From the NCBI RefSeq assembly GCF_000516515.1, contig NZ_KI911784.1, positions 1 to 64,000 of the forward strand: a stretch of 64,000 bases of DNA, given 5' to 3'. A program made the position numbers and the translations under genes. The notes under the pieces were generated by a model. That model did no database searches. It had not been told where the DNA came from and saw nothing but the letters and a program-made list of their open reading frames with translations. This document shows positions 27,614-37,266 of this stretch, in pieces. How positions within the stretch are numbered: the first letter of the stretch is position 1; the number at the start of each line of letters is the position of its first letter. The stretch is from Chloroflexus sp. Y-396-1. GTDB taxonomy: Bacteria; Chloroflexota; Chloroflexia; Chloroflexales; Chloroflexaceae.

Positions 27614-28237
27614 TTATATCACAGACGTTACCGGTTCAAGATGAGTACGACCGCCAGTCATCTCCTCGATCTGCTGGCGCACCGCGTAGAGACGATCAAC
27701 CGGCACATCGATCGTGATCATCACATCAGCAGCAAACGACTCCTCAACAATGATGGCAGCATGAGCTTCAAGCAGCCGACAGATCATGGCGTAGTCGGCA
27801 TAATGTATGTGCATCGTCACCCGTTGATACAGCACCCGTTGAGTACGGGGCACAATTGCCAACACAGCGCGGGTTGCATCGCTATAAGCACGTACCAACC
27901 CCCCAACACCCAACAGGGTACCACCAAAGTAACGGGTCACGATAACTGTGATGTCACCCAAATCGGCACCGCGCAGCACAGACAGCATTGGCCGACCGGC
28001 ACTCCCGGCTGGTTCACCATCATCGCTCATGCTGGCAATCGTGCTTGAACCGTAACCTATCAGGTACGCATAGCAATGGTGAGTCGCATCGGGCATTACT
28101 GCCCGTGTTGCCGCAATCGCCGTTCGTGCTGCTTCTACGGTTGGGGTAGGTATGGCCCGGGCGATAAAACGAGAACCACGCACAACAATTTCGGTTTGTG
28201 CCGGACTTGCAGGGATCGGATAGTGCGCTTTGGTCAT
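27614..28237 (-). CDS. yigZ: YigZ/IMPACT family protein
   Basis: A 207-residue member of the UPF0029/IMPACT family. The SRFIARAIPTPT opening, the core DATHHCYAYLIG, SDDGEPAGSAGRPML and VTRYFGGTLLGVGGLVRAY are classic, followed by a small ferredoxin-like C-terminal domain. The family is linked to translation stress and possibly proline dipeptide cleavage, but its bacterial role is not settled. ATG 28237 overlaps the preceding stop (ATGA), so it is coupled to the recognition-domain gene. Confidence 0.92.
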   Translation of the reverse strand: MTKAHYPIPASPAQTEIVVRGSRFIARAIPTPTVEAARTAIAATRAVMPDATHHCYAYLIGYGSSTIASMSDDGEPAGSAGRPMLSVLRGADLGDITVIVTRYFGGTLLGVGGLVRAYSDATRAVLAIVPRTQRVLYQRVTMHIHYADYAMICRLLEAHAAIIVEESFAADVMITIDVPVDRLYAVRQQIEEMTGGRTHLEPVTSVI

Positions 28238-29109
28238 AGCGTATGTACCTGCCACAATGGATTAGCAATCTCGGCAACCGCCGCCTCTAATGCCGCAATT
28301 TCGGCAGTCAGTGCATAATAGCGAGCGCGGTCCTCAGTGTGCCGGGCTACCCAGAAGGGTTGAAACGGTTCAGGGATCGGGTTCCGCAGTGCACGCACAA
28401 CCTCGGCCAACAGATCACGAAACTCTAATTCCCACCAGTGTTCAAGCGCCGGGCTTAGCTTACTGCCCGGTGGCCCGAAATCGGCCAATAATCGGCGGGC
28501 AAACTGTTGAGCCAGCGTCTGGCGTTCATGAGCTACCGCTACAGCCTGAGCGGCCAACTCGGCCAGACGCCCGGCCATTGCTGTTGGTACCGTTGGGAGC
28601 GAGATCGAATCCTGAGCCTGTCGGAGTACTCGCCGTCCACCCTCAGTCGCCAGGAGCGCTAGCGTGAGATGATCGGCAGGCGCAAGGATACGGATCGGCG
28701 CAAGAACGACAGTATTGCCGGTATCCCAGCAAAGAGCCGGATGATCACCGGTACCGATCAAAATGCGCGGTGTAGCGGTCATCAACGCTGCACTGGCTGC
28801 CGGCGGCATTTCCCACCAGTACGGTTCTGGCGTATCGGCATAGTGACTGAGCCGCAGCCGAAGCCCAGGATATTGCTGAATAAGGTCGGTAAACGTTGCA
28901 ATGTTCGCACGCTGGCTATAGCCGTGGGGAATGGTCAGCAACCAGCGCTCCCCAACAGGTGTATACCATGGTTGCAGAGTACCGACATCGACGACAGGCC
29001 GCAAAAGCGGTGCGCAGGCAGGATCGAAGATCACCGCCTGGTTTCGTTCAGCGCGGTGAAAGAACAGTGCCGATCTGGGTGTTGGAATACCTGAAATAAG
29101 TATGGGCAT
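28234..29109 (-). CDS. Orphan TaqI-like DNA recognition domain protein
   Basis: A 291-residue protein with no methylase motifs (no FxGxG or NPPY). It resembles the C-terminal specificity domain of TaqI/type IIG enzymes: GERWLLTIPHGYSQRANI, PGLRLRLSHYADTP...YWWEMPPAASAALMTATPRILIG, then LALLATEGGRRVL and a C-terminal helical region (ALTAEIAALEAAVAEI) like the coiled helices ending type I/IIG subunits. It may bind DNA without modifying it, or pair with a methylase elsewhere. It is cotranscribed with yigZ through a 4-base overlap. A decayed dispersed repeat (28610-28629) is translated as LRQAQDS. Family assignment is by eye. Confidence 0.6.
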   Translation of the reverse strand: MPILISGIPTPRSALFFHRAERNQAVIFDPACAPLLRPVVDVGTLQPWYTPVGERWLLTIPHGYSQRANIATFTDLIQQYPGLRLRLSHYADTPEPYWWEMPPAASAALMTATPRILIGTGDHPALCWDTGNTVVLAPIRILAPADHLTLALLATEGGRRVLRQAQDSISLPTVPTAMAGRLAELAAQAVAVAHERQTLAQQFARRLLADFGPPGSKLSPALEHWWELEFRDLLAEVVRALRNPIPEPFQPFWVARHTEDRARYYALTAEIAALEAAVAEIANPLWQVHTL

Positions 29110-29244
29110 TGCTATCTGGTCATGCTACAATAAAAAAGACTATAATACAGTATACAACTGTCCTGTGCATGTGTCAGCAACGGATATTGATCGATTGCAG
29201 TTCATGGTCTTTCAGCTTTTTCTGATCATTACAAGGAGCCATCC

Positions 29245-32200
29245 ATGACCGAACTGGCCGAACATGCGCCATCGGTTGCGGTAAGCGCCCCCTTACTCCC
29301 TCTGAAAATCACGCCGCCACCGGTGCGGCCCGACGAGATTCTGCGTCCTGATTTGCAAGCCATGCTCGCAGAGGTGCGCTTGCTACCGGTAACGCTGGTT
29401 GTCGCACCGGCAGGCTACGGCAAGACGACCCTACTGGCGCAATGGGCCGATCAGCTTGTCCAGACCGGAGCGCAGGTAGCCTGGCTTGGTCTGGAAGCCA
29501 GTGATCAAGAGCCAGCGTTACTTCTGGCATATCTCATCGGGGCAATCCGCCGCGTGATGCCCTTCATTGGTGAACAGGCGCTGCGGATATTGCAAAGTAT
29601 CTCTAGCCTTGATCGCAACTGGCCGCTGGTTGCGGGTGCACTGCTCGGTGATATCCAGCGCGAGCTTCAATCACCCACCGTGCTGGTTCTCGACGATGTT
29701 CATACCATTACTGAAGGGCCAATTACTACCGATCTACTCGGCTACCTGCTGCGGGCAGCACCGCCTCATCTGCACATTGTCATGGCATCGCGCCGCCCAC
29801 TCACCTTTGCGCCACTCCCCCGCTTACGCGCCGAAGGTGCGCTACTCGAGGTAGGTGCTCACGACTTGTTGTTGCGTCGCCATGAGGTGATTGAACTGTT
29901 GACACGCGCCGACGTTACTCTGTCTGATGAGGAAATCGATCTCCTGCTTGAGCGTACCGGCGGCTGGATGTTAAGTGTGCAGCTTGCAGTGCGCACCCTT
30001 GCCCGTCTAACACCAGCTCAGCGCTATCCGTACTTGCAGGGGCTGGCAACCAATCAGTACGATCTATTTGGGTATCTGGCATCTGAAGTGCTGTCTGAGC
30101 TACCCGAACAGTTGATTGACCGCCTGATTTGTGCTGCTTTGTTAGGACAGGTGAATCCAGCCTTGCTCGATGAGGCGCTACAAGTAAAGGATAGTGCACA
30201 ATTGATCGAGCAGGCAATATCACTTGGCCTGCCTATAACCCTCGAGACCAGCAATAGTATCAATGGTGAGCGAATCTTTCGCTTCCACCCACTCTGGCAG
30301 CGTTTACTCGCTGACCGGGCCTTGACGCGCTTTGATCGCGCCTTCGTCCGTGAGCTGCACCAACGATTCGGAGAAGTTTTGGCGCGTCATGACCAGATTG
30401 AGGTTGCGCTGCGTCATCTGGCGGCAGCAGAAAATCCGACTGCGATTGCCCGCGCCCTCCGCGAGCATGCCTGGCCGCTCATCGATACATTGCAACGCGA
30501 GAGTCTGCGGAGCTGGATCGAGCGTCTGCCACCTGAAGTACGTGAACACGATCCCGAACTGCTCCATATGTACGGCTGGAGCCTCTTCACAACGGATCGT
30601 GAACGAGCGTTGGAATTGATCAGCGAGGCGGCTGAGGCATATCGCCAGAGCGGACTACCAACCCAAGAATTACGAGCGTTGCGCGATATGACGATCCTGT
30701 TGTTTTGGGCTGACACACCATCGAAATTTGAACAGGTGTGTCGGCAAGTGATTGCTGCCGCGCAACGCGCCGCTGATCCATGGTCACGGGGCGCAGCACT
30801 AATCGGCTTAATGGCACTCCTCTACAACCGGGGCAAGTTCCGGGCGGCGCTGCGGGTCGCCCGCTGGGCTGATCGGCGTCCCCTTAGCGTTCTATGGCAG
30901 TGGTTACTGGCCATTTTACGCGCTTCGATCTATATTCAGCAGGGCTATCCAGCCGATGCCTTAGCTGCCATTCGTGCTGCGCTCGAATTGCCGCGCATTG
31001 ACCGCAACGACATGTTGCGTCAGTCGCTCTTGCTCTTGCAGGCGATGGCCCTGTACCAGCAAGGCAAGCGGGACGATGCGCTCAGTCAGGCGCAAGAGAG
31101 TTACCAACGCTTGAATGACTATGCCCCTGGTAGCGTTCTGACCGGTAATGCCGCTTTGATTCTAGCGATCCTGCTCATTGAACACGATCAAAGTGAAGTA
31201 GCAGAGACCTATCTGCAACGGGTACGCCAGATCGCCGCTCATCTTGATGACCGGTTACTCGCGATACGGGCCAGGATTATTGAGATTTATGTACTGTTCC
31301 GCAATGCGCAACCGACGGCTACCGCGCAAGCCTTGCAATTCTGGCGGCAAATATCAACGCAGCGTGAAGAGGGTGTCTTCGCGACCCTGTATGCCCAAGA
31401 GCTTTGGATGCAGAGTCTGTTACTGATTGTCCTTGGTGAAGGTGGCGAACAGGAGCAGGCCCTTGAGCTGGCACAAGAACTGATCGCGGCAATGGATCAT
31501 CGCAATGATGGGCTGTTTCGCGCTCTCGTCCATATCTATCGCGCCTACCTTGTTGCGCAAACTCGACCGAATGATCCATTAATTACGACCGATCTTACCA
31601 CCGCCTGCGTAATCTGTGATCAGGCTGGTGTTCAATCACTGCCTTTCATCCCACAGCTAGCAATGAAGTGGGCGATTGCCACTGCACTCCGACTCGGTTT
31701 GTCGAGTCAAGCGATGCTGGCTGCACTTCGCCAACTCGATGCAGCAACGTTGAGTGCAATGCTAACGCCGCTCCTCGACGAATCAGTACCGCTGAAGATT
31801 CGGCTGCGTAGCGCTACTCTGATCGGCGAATTAGGGTTGGTCAGTGCGTACAGCGCTCTGCGCAGCTTGTTGAAAGATCGCTCGTTACAGATGAGAACGG
31901 CGGCGAGCGAAGCGTTAGAACGTCTGATTTACCGTCCACCGTACCGCCTTGTCATACGTGCGCTGGGTGGCTTTCAAGTGCTACGCGGCGATCAAGAAAT
32001 CCGTGATCGCGACTGGCGCAGCGTGAAGGCTCGTCACCTCTTGCAGTTGCTGCTGATCGAGCGTGGTCGAATGTTACCCCGTGAACAGATCATGGATATG
32101 CTCTGGCCGGGATTGGATGCTGAGTCGGCGTCGAACAATCTACGGGTGACAGTGAGCAGACTGATCAGGGCGTTAGAACCGGATCGTCCTGAGGGCGCCC

Positions 32201-32718
32201 CTACTTACTACTTGCTACAACAGGGTGATACGTATGGCTTTAATATCGAGAGCGATCACTGGTACGATGTAGCCGAATTCGTGCGGGCAGTAGAACTTGG
32301 CCGACACGCATTGCAACGCAACCAGCTCAACGAGGCACGTAAAGCCTTTCAAGAGGCAGTAACGTTGTATAGCGGCCCATTTTTGCCTGACAGCCTCTAC
32401 GAAGATTGGTCGGTTGTCGAACGGGAACGATTAGGGTTACTGTTTACCGAAGCTGCCCTCAATTTAGGGCATATCCTGTTCGATGAAAAACAGTTCCACG
32501 ACGCTATCAAGCTAGGCTGGCGTGTGTTGGAATATGATAAAGCGCAGGAAGAGGCATATCAGTTATTGATTCGAGCCTACGGTATGATTGGTGAACGCAG
32601 CACGGCTATTCGTCTTTATCACCGTTGCGTTACCGCGCTGCGCGAAGAATTGGGGGTTGATCCATTACCGGAAACGGTCGCGCTGTTTGAGCAGGTGCGT
32701 GGAAAAAGAGCTTCTTAA
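29245..32718 (+). CDS. MalT/SARP-type transcriptional regulator with BTAD domain
   Basis: A 1157-residue STAND-type regulator. Residues 20-330 form a MalT-like NTPase with Walker A APAGYGKTT (54-62) and Walker B TVLVLDDVH; a long TPR-like helical region follows (about 400-880). At the C-terminus comes an OmpR-type winged helix (GGFQVLRGDQEIRDRDWRSVKARHLLQLLL...SNNLRVTVSRLIRALEP), then a bacterial transcriptional activator domain (AFQEAVTLYSGPFLPDSLYEDW...REELGVDPLPETVALFEQV). The order NTPase-TPR-wHTH-BTAD is common in Chloroflexota. The ligand and targets are unknown. AAGGAG precedes the ATG, and TATAAT lies at 29141. It stands alone. Confidence 0.92.
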   Translation: MTELAEHAPSVAVSAPLLPLKITPPPVRPDEILRPDLQAMLAEVRLLPVTLVVAPAGYGKTTLLAQWADQLVQTGAQVAWLGLEASDQEPALLLAYLIGAIRRVMPFIGEQALRILQSISSLDRNWPLVAGALLGDIQRELQSPTVLVLDDVHTITEGPITTDLLGYLLRAAPPHLHIVMASRRPLTFAPLPRLRAEGALLEVGAHDLLLRRHEVIELLTRADVTLSDEEIDLLLERTGGWMLSVQLAVRTLARLTPAQRYPYLQGLATNQYDLFGYLASEVLSELPEQLIDRLICAALLGQVNPALLDEALQVKDSAQLIEQAISLGLPITLETSNSINGERIFRFHPLWQRLLADRALTRFDRAFVRELHQRFGEVLARHDQIEVALRHLAAAENPTAIARALREHAWPLIDTLQRESLRSWIERLPPEVREHDPELLHMYGWSLFTTDRERALELISEAAEAYRQSGLPTQELRALRDMTILLFWADTPSKFEQVCRQVIAAAQRAADPWSRGAALIGLMALLYNRGKFRAALRVARWADRRPLSVLWQWLLAILRASIYIQQGYPADALAAIRAALELPRIDRNDMLRQSLLLLQAMALYQQGKRDDALSQAQESYQRLNDYAPGSVLTGNAALILAILLIEHDQSEVAETYLQRVRQIAAHLDDRLLAIRARIIEIYVLFRNAQPTATAQALQFWRQISTQREEGVFATLYAQELWMQSLLLIVLGEGGEQEQALELAQELIAAMDHRNDGLFRALVHIYRAYLVAQTRPNDPLITTDLTTACVICDQAGVQSLPFIPQLAMKWAIATALRLGLSSQAMLAALRQLDAATLSAMLTPLLDESVPLKIRLRSATLIGELGLVSAYSALRSLLKDRSLQMRTAASEALERLIYRPPYRLVIRALGGFQVLRGDQEIRDRDWRSVKARHLLQLLLIERGRMLPREQIMDMLWPGLDAESASNNLRVTVSRLIRALEPDRPEGAPTYYLLQQGDTYGFNIESDHWYDVAEFVRAVELGRHALQRNQLNEARKAFQEAVTLYSGPFLPDSLYEDWSVVERERLGLLFTEAALNLGHILFDEKQFHDAIKLGWRVLEYDKAQEEAYQLLIRAYGMIGERSTAIRLYHRCVTALREELGVDPLPETVALFEQVRGKRAS

Positions 32719-32779
32719 CTCTACACTGAATGATGTAGTCGATCTCGTGTGCTCTACCGGATACCGCTCGCCAGTGCGA

Positions 32780-33019
32780 CTAATCGCTGCCACCGATTAT
32801 CGGTTGGTCAGCACAATTTGCTGCACCACTGTTCACTCCAAGAGAAGCGGTGCTACGCAGGTGGCTGGCGATAAATGCCAGGAGTTCATCAAGCTGATCA
32901 ATACGGCTCTCGAAACCGGTACCGATATGCTGAATTTTTCCGTGCCACTGCGGGGTAGCTTCGTCGCTCTCAGCCACTACAATCCGCACCAGAAACGATT
33001 CGACTCGTCGAGTCGCCAT
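32780..33019 (-). CDS. Small conserved-looking hypothetical protein
   Basis: A 79-residue protein opening with MATRRVESFLVRIVVAESDE and carrying PQWHGKIQHIGTGFE and IDQLDELLAFIASHL. This looks like a family of short Chloroflexota proteins that I recall only vaguely. AAGGGA with a proper spacer precedes the ATG at 33019, which argues for a real gene. It lies convergent to the SARP gene. No function is known. The C-terminal third looks less protein-like. Confidence 0.7.
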   Translation of the reverse strand: MATRRVESFLVRIVVAESDEATPQWHGKIQHIGTGFESRIDQLDELLAFIASHLRSTASLGVNSGAANCADQPIIGGSD

Positions 33020-33119
33020 ATCTCTTCCCTTATGCTACCATCTGTGACATATCGTCGCACACTTATGAGTATTATATAGAGGCATTCTTACCATTTCATA
33101 ACCATTTGAGAGGTATATC

Positions 33120-34196
33120 GTGCAAGCAGTGATTGCAGTATTACCAGGTGACGGTATTGGGCCAGAAGTTGTTGCCGAGGGACTGAAAGTCCTCCAGGCG
33201 ATTGCGAATCGTTTTGGTCATCAGTTCACGTTTCACGAGGCACTGATCGGCGGCTGCGCGATTGATGCAACCGGTAATCCATTGCCAACCGAAACTGTTG
33301 CCGTATGTCGTGCTGCCGATGCTATTCTGCTCGGCGCAGTAGGTGGGCCAAAATGGGACGATCCCCAGGCCCGTGTACGTCCTGAACAAGGGTTGTTGGG
33401 CATTCGTAAGGAATTAGGGCTGTTTGCCAATCTGCGCCCAGTGCATATTTATCCGCAATTGATCGATGCCTCGCCACTACGGCCTGAACGTTTGCAGGGT
33501 GTCGATCTAGTCGTCGTGCGCGAGCTAACCGGAGGCATCTATTTCGGTGAGAAGCGCCGTGAACAGGGTGCACATGGCGAATGGGCTAGTGACCTCTGCC
33601 TCTACCATGAAGAGGAGATTATCCGAGTCGTGCGGGTGGCAGCGCACCTCGCCCGTCAACGTCGAAAAAAGCTGACGCTGGTCGATAAGGCAAACGTGCT
33701 TGAGACCAGCCGTCTATGGCGCAGTATTACCACTCGTTTCATCAAAACGGAATTCCCCGATTTGCAATTCGAGACGATGCTCGTCGATGCCTGCGCGATG
33801 CATCTGATCCGCCGACCGGCCGACTTTGACGTGATCGTGACCGAGAACATGTTTGGCGATATTTTGACCGACGAAGCCTCGATGCTGGCCGGTTCAATGG
33901 GGATGCTGCCATCGGCCTCGCTCGGTGACGGCCGAGCGGGGTTGTACGAACCGATTCACGGCTCGGCGCCTGACATTGCCGGACAAGGCAAAGCCAATCC
34001 GCTAGCGACGATCTTGAGTGTGGCAATGCTTTTACGTCATTCGTTGAATCTGCCCTCTGAAGCCGACTGCGTTGAAGCTGCGGTTGCGTCGGTGATCGAA
34101 CGAGGGATTGTAACGGCTGACATTGCCGTTCCCGGTCAGCCCACGTACAGCACAACTGCGGTCGGCGACGCTGTTGCCGCTGCCATTGCTGCCTGA
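33120..34196 (+). CDS. leuB: 3-isopropylmalate dehydrogenase
   Basis: Oxidises 3-isopropylmalate to 2-ketoisocaproate with NAD in leucine synthesis. The 358-residue sequence shows [25 protein letters not shown], the substrate arginines in [14 protein letters not shown] and [20 protein letters not shown], the Asp triad [30 protein letters not shown] and the NAD loop [21 protein letters not shown] 33120 has GAGAGG upstream. No leuA, leuC or leuD is adjacent. Confidence 0.96.
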   Translation: MQAVIAVLPGDGIGPEVVAEGLKVLQAIANRFGHQFTFHEALIGGCAIDATGNPLPTETVAVCRAADAILLGAVGGPKWDDPQARVRPEQGLLGIRKELGLFANLRPVHIYPQLIDASPLRPERLQGVDLVVVRELTGGIYFGEKRREQGAHGEWASDLCLYHEEEIIRVVRVAAHLARQRRKKLTLVDKANVLETSRLWRSITTRFIKTEFPDLQFETMLVDACAMHLIRRPADFDVIVTENMFGDILTDEASMLAGSMGMLPSASLGDGRAGLYEPIHGSAPDIAGQGKANPLATILSVAMLLRHSLNLPSEADCVEAAVASVIERGIVTADIAVPGQPTYSTTAVGDAVAAAIAA

Positions 34197-34266
34197 CGGT
34201 GTGGCTATGCTATACTGAGGATCACGCTACCAAACCACAAATCGCGAACAGCGGAAGGAGCGCTCG

Positions 34267-34674
34267 ATGGAGCGAAAGATTCGTGTACTGGTTGCCAAAC
34301 CCGGTCTTGATGGTCATGATCGTGGCGCAAAGGTCATTGCACGAGCATTACGCGATGCCGGCATGGAAGTCATCTATACCGGTCTTCAGCAGACCCCCCA
34401 GATGATCGTTGAGGCTGCATTGCAAGAAGACGTTGATGTGATCGGTCTCTCGATCCTCTCTGGCGCCCACATGACGCTACTGCCGAAGGTCATGCAGTTA
34501 CTACGCGAACAGGGTATGACTGACGTGTTGGTCGTTGCCGGCGGCATTATTTCAGATGAAGACGCCGAGATTCTCAAACGCGAGCATGGCATTGCAGAAG
34601 TATTCGGCCCCGGTTCGTCAACACAGGCCATCATTGATTTTATTCGTTCTCACGTCGAGCTGACGCGGGGTTAA
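34267..34674 (+). CDS. mcmA2: Methylmalonyl-CoA mutase B12-binding subunit
   Basis: A 135-residue stand-alone cobalamin-binding domain: [20 protein letters not shown] holds the base-off DxHxxG motif, followed by [10 protein letters not shown] and [10 protein letters not shown]. With a separate catalytic subunit it isomerises methylmalonyl-CoA and succinyl-CoA, a step of the 3-hydroxypropionate bi-cycle. AAGGAG precedes the ATG. It is four bases upstream of meaB, so the two form an operon. The large subunit is not in the window. Confidence 0.93.
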   Translation: MERKIRVLVAKPGLDGHDRGAKVIARALRDAGMEVIYTGLQQTPQMIVEAALQEDVDVIGLSILSGAHMTLLPKVMQLLREQGMTDVLVVAGGIISDEDAEILKREHGIAEVFGPGSSTQAIIDFIRSHVELTRG

Positions 34675-34678
34675 AACT

Positions 34679-35629
34679 ATGAATGAGCACGAATTGGTAA
34701 CGCGCCTGCGCAACGGCGAGCGGCGGGCGTTGGCGCGTGCCATTTCACTAGTCGAACAGGGTGGCCCAACTGCCCGTGCACTGATGGCAGCGGTGTACCC
34801 GTATGGTGATGCACACCGAGTAGGAATTACTGGTCCACCTGGGGCCGGGAAATCGACGTTGGTAACTGCTCTGGCACAGGAATGGCGCAGACGTGGGGTT
34901 CCAATTGGAATTGTCGCTGTCGATCCCTCTTCACCTTTTAGTGGCGGCGCTGTACTCGGTGATCGCATACGTATGCAGGCACTTGGTGGAGATCCCGGTG
35001 TCTTCATCCGCAGCATGGCCAGTCGTGGCCGAATGGGTGGACTGGCGCGGGCCACGGCTGATGCAGTTACCTTAATTGCCGCAGCCGGTTTTCCGGTTAT
35101 CTTGATCGAAACCGTTGGTGCCGGTCAAGATGAGGTTGATATTGCGCAAACTGCCGACACGACGATTGTCGTTGAAGTACCCGGTATGGGAGATGATGTG
35201 CAGAGCATCAAAGCCGGGATGCTTGAGATTGCCGATGTCTTTGTAGTAAACAAAGCTGATCGTCCTGGTGCTGATCAAACAGTACGCCAACTGCGCACCA
35301 TGCTGCAATTGGGTGCACCATCACCTGACGGTTGGTCACCACCGGTACTTACGGCCATCGCGACTACCGGCGAAGGTTGCGCACAAATTGTCGATGCAAT
35401 AGAGCAGCATCGACAGCACTTAATCACTGCCAACATCAAAACCCAACGAGCATTAACGGCTGCCGAACGCGAGCTAACGGCTGCCGTTCAGGAGCTTATC
35501 CTCGAACGGCTGCGGGGCGAGCGTTGGAATGAACTGGTACAACAGATCGCTACTCGCCAGCGCGATCCATACGCTGCTGCAAGTGAGTTGTTACCTACCG
35601 ACCTCACTATCCGCAGTGGGTTAGCGTAA
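34679..35629 (+). CDS. meaB: Methylmalonyl-CoA mutase chaperone GTPase MeaB
   Basis: G-protein chaperone that protects and reloads methylmalonyl-CoA mutase with cofactor. The 316-residue protein has the P-loop GPPGAGKST, switch region VDPSSPFSGGAVLGDRIRM, ETVGAGQDEVDIAQTADT (MeaB signature), VNKADRPGAD and a C-terminal helical dimerisation arm. ATG 34679 follows the mutase subunit stop by four bases, which confirms the functional link. Confidence 0.95.
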   Translation: MNEHELVTRLRNGERRALARAISLVEQGGPTARALMAAVYPYGDAHRVGITGPPGAGKSTLVTALAQEWRRRGVPIGIVAVDPSSPFSGGAVLGDRIRMQALGGDPGVFIRSMASRGRMGGLARATADAVTLIAAAGFPVILIETVGAGQDEVDIAQTADTTIVVEVPGMGDDVQSIKAGMLEIADVFVVNKADRPGADQTVRQLRTMLQLGAPSPDGWSPPVLTAIATTGEGCAQIVDAIEQHRQHLITANIKTQRALTAAERELTAAVQELILERLRGERWNELVQQIATRQRDPYAAASELLPTDLTIRSGLA

Positions 35630-35824
35630 TCATCATACACGCCGGATATGGTACGATAGCGGTGTAAAACCATCCCTGAAAGGAACTGTCGCCGAGCACA
35701 ATCACAATTGAAGCGCCGTCAAACATCGCGAAACCCTGCAATAACGCCTGGTACGCTTTATTACTCGACGACACACCGTTTTGCAGCGAGCAGTCGGGGA
35801 TTATCCGGCGGAAGGAGGAAAACT

Positions 35825-37168
35825 GTGCAAGTGAATCCGGCTATTTTCAAGGCCTACGATATTCGTGGCATCTATCCAACTGAACTGAACGAAGAGATTG
35901 CCTATCTCATCGGACGCGCCTTCGTCACCTTTCTCGGCGCAGACACGGTCATTGTCGGGCGCGACATGCGTACTTCGGGGCCGGTGCTGTTCGATGCGGT
36001 GACGCGGGGGATTATGGATCAGGGTGCTGACGTGGTAGACATCGGCATGGTCAGCACCGATCAATACTATTTTGCATGTACCCAACTGGGATTTCCCGGT
36101 ATGATGGTAACGGCCTCGCACAACCCCAAGCAGTACAATGGGTTCAAGATGGTACGGCGCATGCCATACCTCTTGTCGGGCGATGAGGGTATTCAAGACT
36201 TACGCCGCCTGGTCGAGAGCGAAGCCTTCCCAACACCAACCCGCCGTGGGCAACGTCGCGAATACGATTTCAAAGCGCAATTCGTCCAGAAAGTGCTCTC
36301 TCTCATTGATGTCGAGGCGATCAAGCCGCTCAAAGTCATCGTCGATACCGGTAACGGCATGGTAGGGCCGATTTTACAGGAGGTTTATTCCCACCTACCC
36401 ATTCAGTTAACCGGCATGTATCTCGATCCCGATGGCACGTTGCCCAACCATGGCCTCGATCCGTTGATGCCAGAAAATCGGGCTGAATTGCAGCAACGGG
36501 TCAAAGATGAAGGGGCCGACATCGGCTTTGCTTTTGACGGTGATGGCGACCGCTTCTTTGCAATTGATGACCGCGGGGAGTTTATTTCAGGCGATTTCCT
36601 GACCGCTATTCTGGGTCGTTACCTACTTGAGAAAGAGCCGGGAGCGAAAATCATCTACGATGTACGCGCTTCGTGGGCAGTTCCCGACGAAGTACGAGCT
36701 GCCGGCGGAATTCCACTGATTGAACGAGTCGGTCATGCGTTTATCAAGCGACGGATGGCAAACGAAGATGCCATCTTTGCCGGTGAAGTTTCTGGACACT
36801 ATTACTTCAAAGCCTTCGCGTTTGCCGATTCGGGGATCATTCCCTCACTCTATCTGTTAGAGATGCTCTCAAAACGTGGTGTCAAGATGAGCGAACTGCT
36901 CAGCCGACTCGAATCGCGCTACTTCATTTCTGGCGAAATTAATTCACGGGTCAGCGATGTCGCTGCCAAACTCAACGAAATCGCCGAACGCTACAGCGAT
37001 GGCAAGATTGAACGCATTGATGGTATCTCGGTGAGCTACGACACCTGGCATTTCAATGTACGCGGCTCGAATACCGAACCGCTCATCCGATTGAACCTCG
37101 AATCGATTGCCTCGCGAGCCGAGATGGAAGCCAGGCGTGATGAAGTGCTGGCGATTATTCGTTCATAA
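35825..37168 (+). CDS. manB: Phosphomannomutase/phosphoglucomutase
   Basis: Alpha-D-phosphohexomutase of 447 residues. It opens with FKAYDIRGIYP, has the phosphoserine loop VTASHNPKQYNGFK, the metal loop FDGDGDRFFAID, sugar loop GEVSGHYYF and phosphate loop RGSNTEPLIRLNLE. It interconverts hexose 1- and 6-phosphates for polysaccharide and nucleotide-sugar synthesis. GTG 35825 is chosen because AAGGAGG precedes it; the frame extends to 35708 without ribosome site. It precedes the ATP-grasp operon by 98 bases. Confidence 0.93.
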   Translation: MQVNPAIFKAYDIRGIYPTELNEEIAYLIGRAFVTFLGADTVIVGRDMRTSGPVLFDAVTRGIMDQGADVVDIGMVSTDQYYFACTQLGFPGMMVTASHNPKQYNGFKMVRRMPYLLSGDEGIQDLRRLVESEAFPTPTRRGQRREYDFKAQFVQKVLSLIDVEAIKPLKVIVDTGNGMVGPILQEVYSHLPIQLTGMYLDPDGTLPNHGLDPLMPENRAELQQRVKDEGADIGFAFDGDGDRFFAIDDRGEFISGDFLTAILGRYLLEKEPGAKIIYDVRASWAVPDEVRAAGGIPLIERVGHAFIKRRMANEDAIFAGEVSGHYYFKAFAFADSGIIPSLYLLEMLSKRGVKMSELLSRLESRYFISGEINSRVSDVAAKLNEIAERYSDGKIERIDGISVSYDTWHFNVRGSNTEPLIRLNLESIASRAEMEARRDEVLAIIRS

Positions 37169-37266
37169 ACCGTTCAGCACGAGCGCAACTGCACTGCTGT
37201 TGCCTTGTGCTACAATCAGCCTTGCCAGCTCGCCAATCATGCCATTGCCATATAAGGAGGTTTGTT

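Noticed and set aside
36138-36365. Frame inside manB and many similar ones across the window
   Set aside because: Shadow frames of real genes with no start signal.
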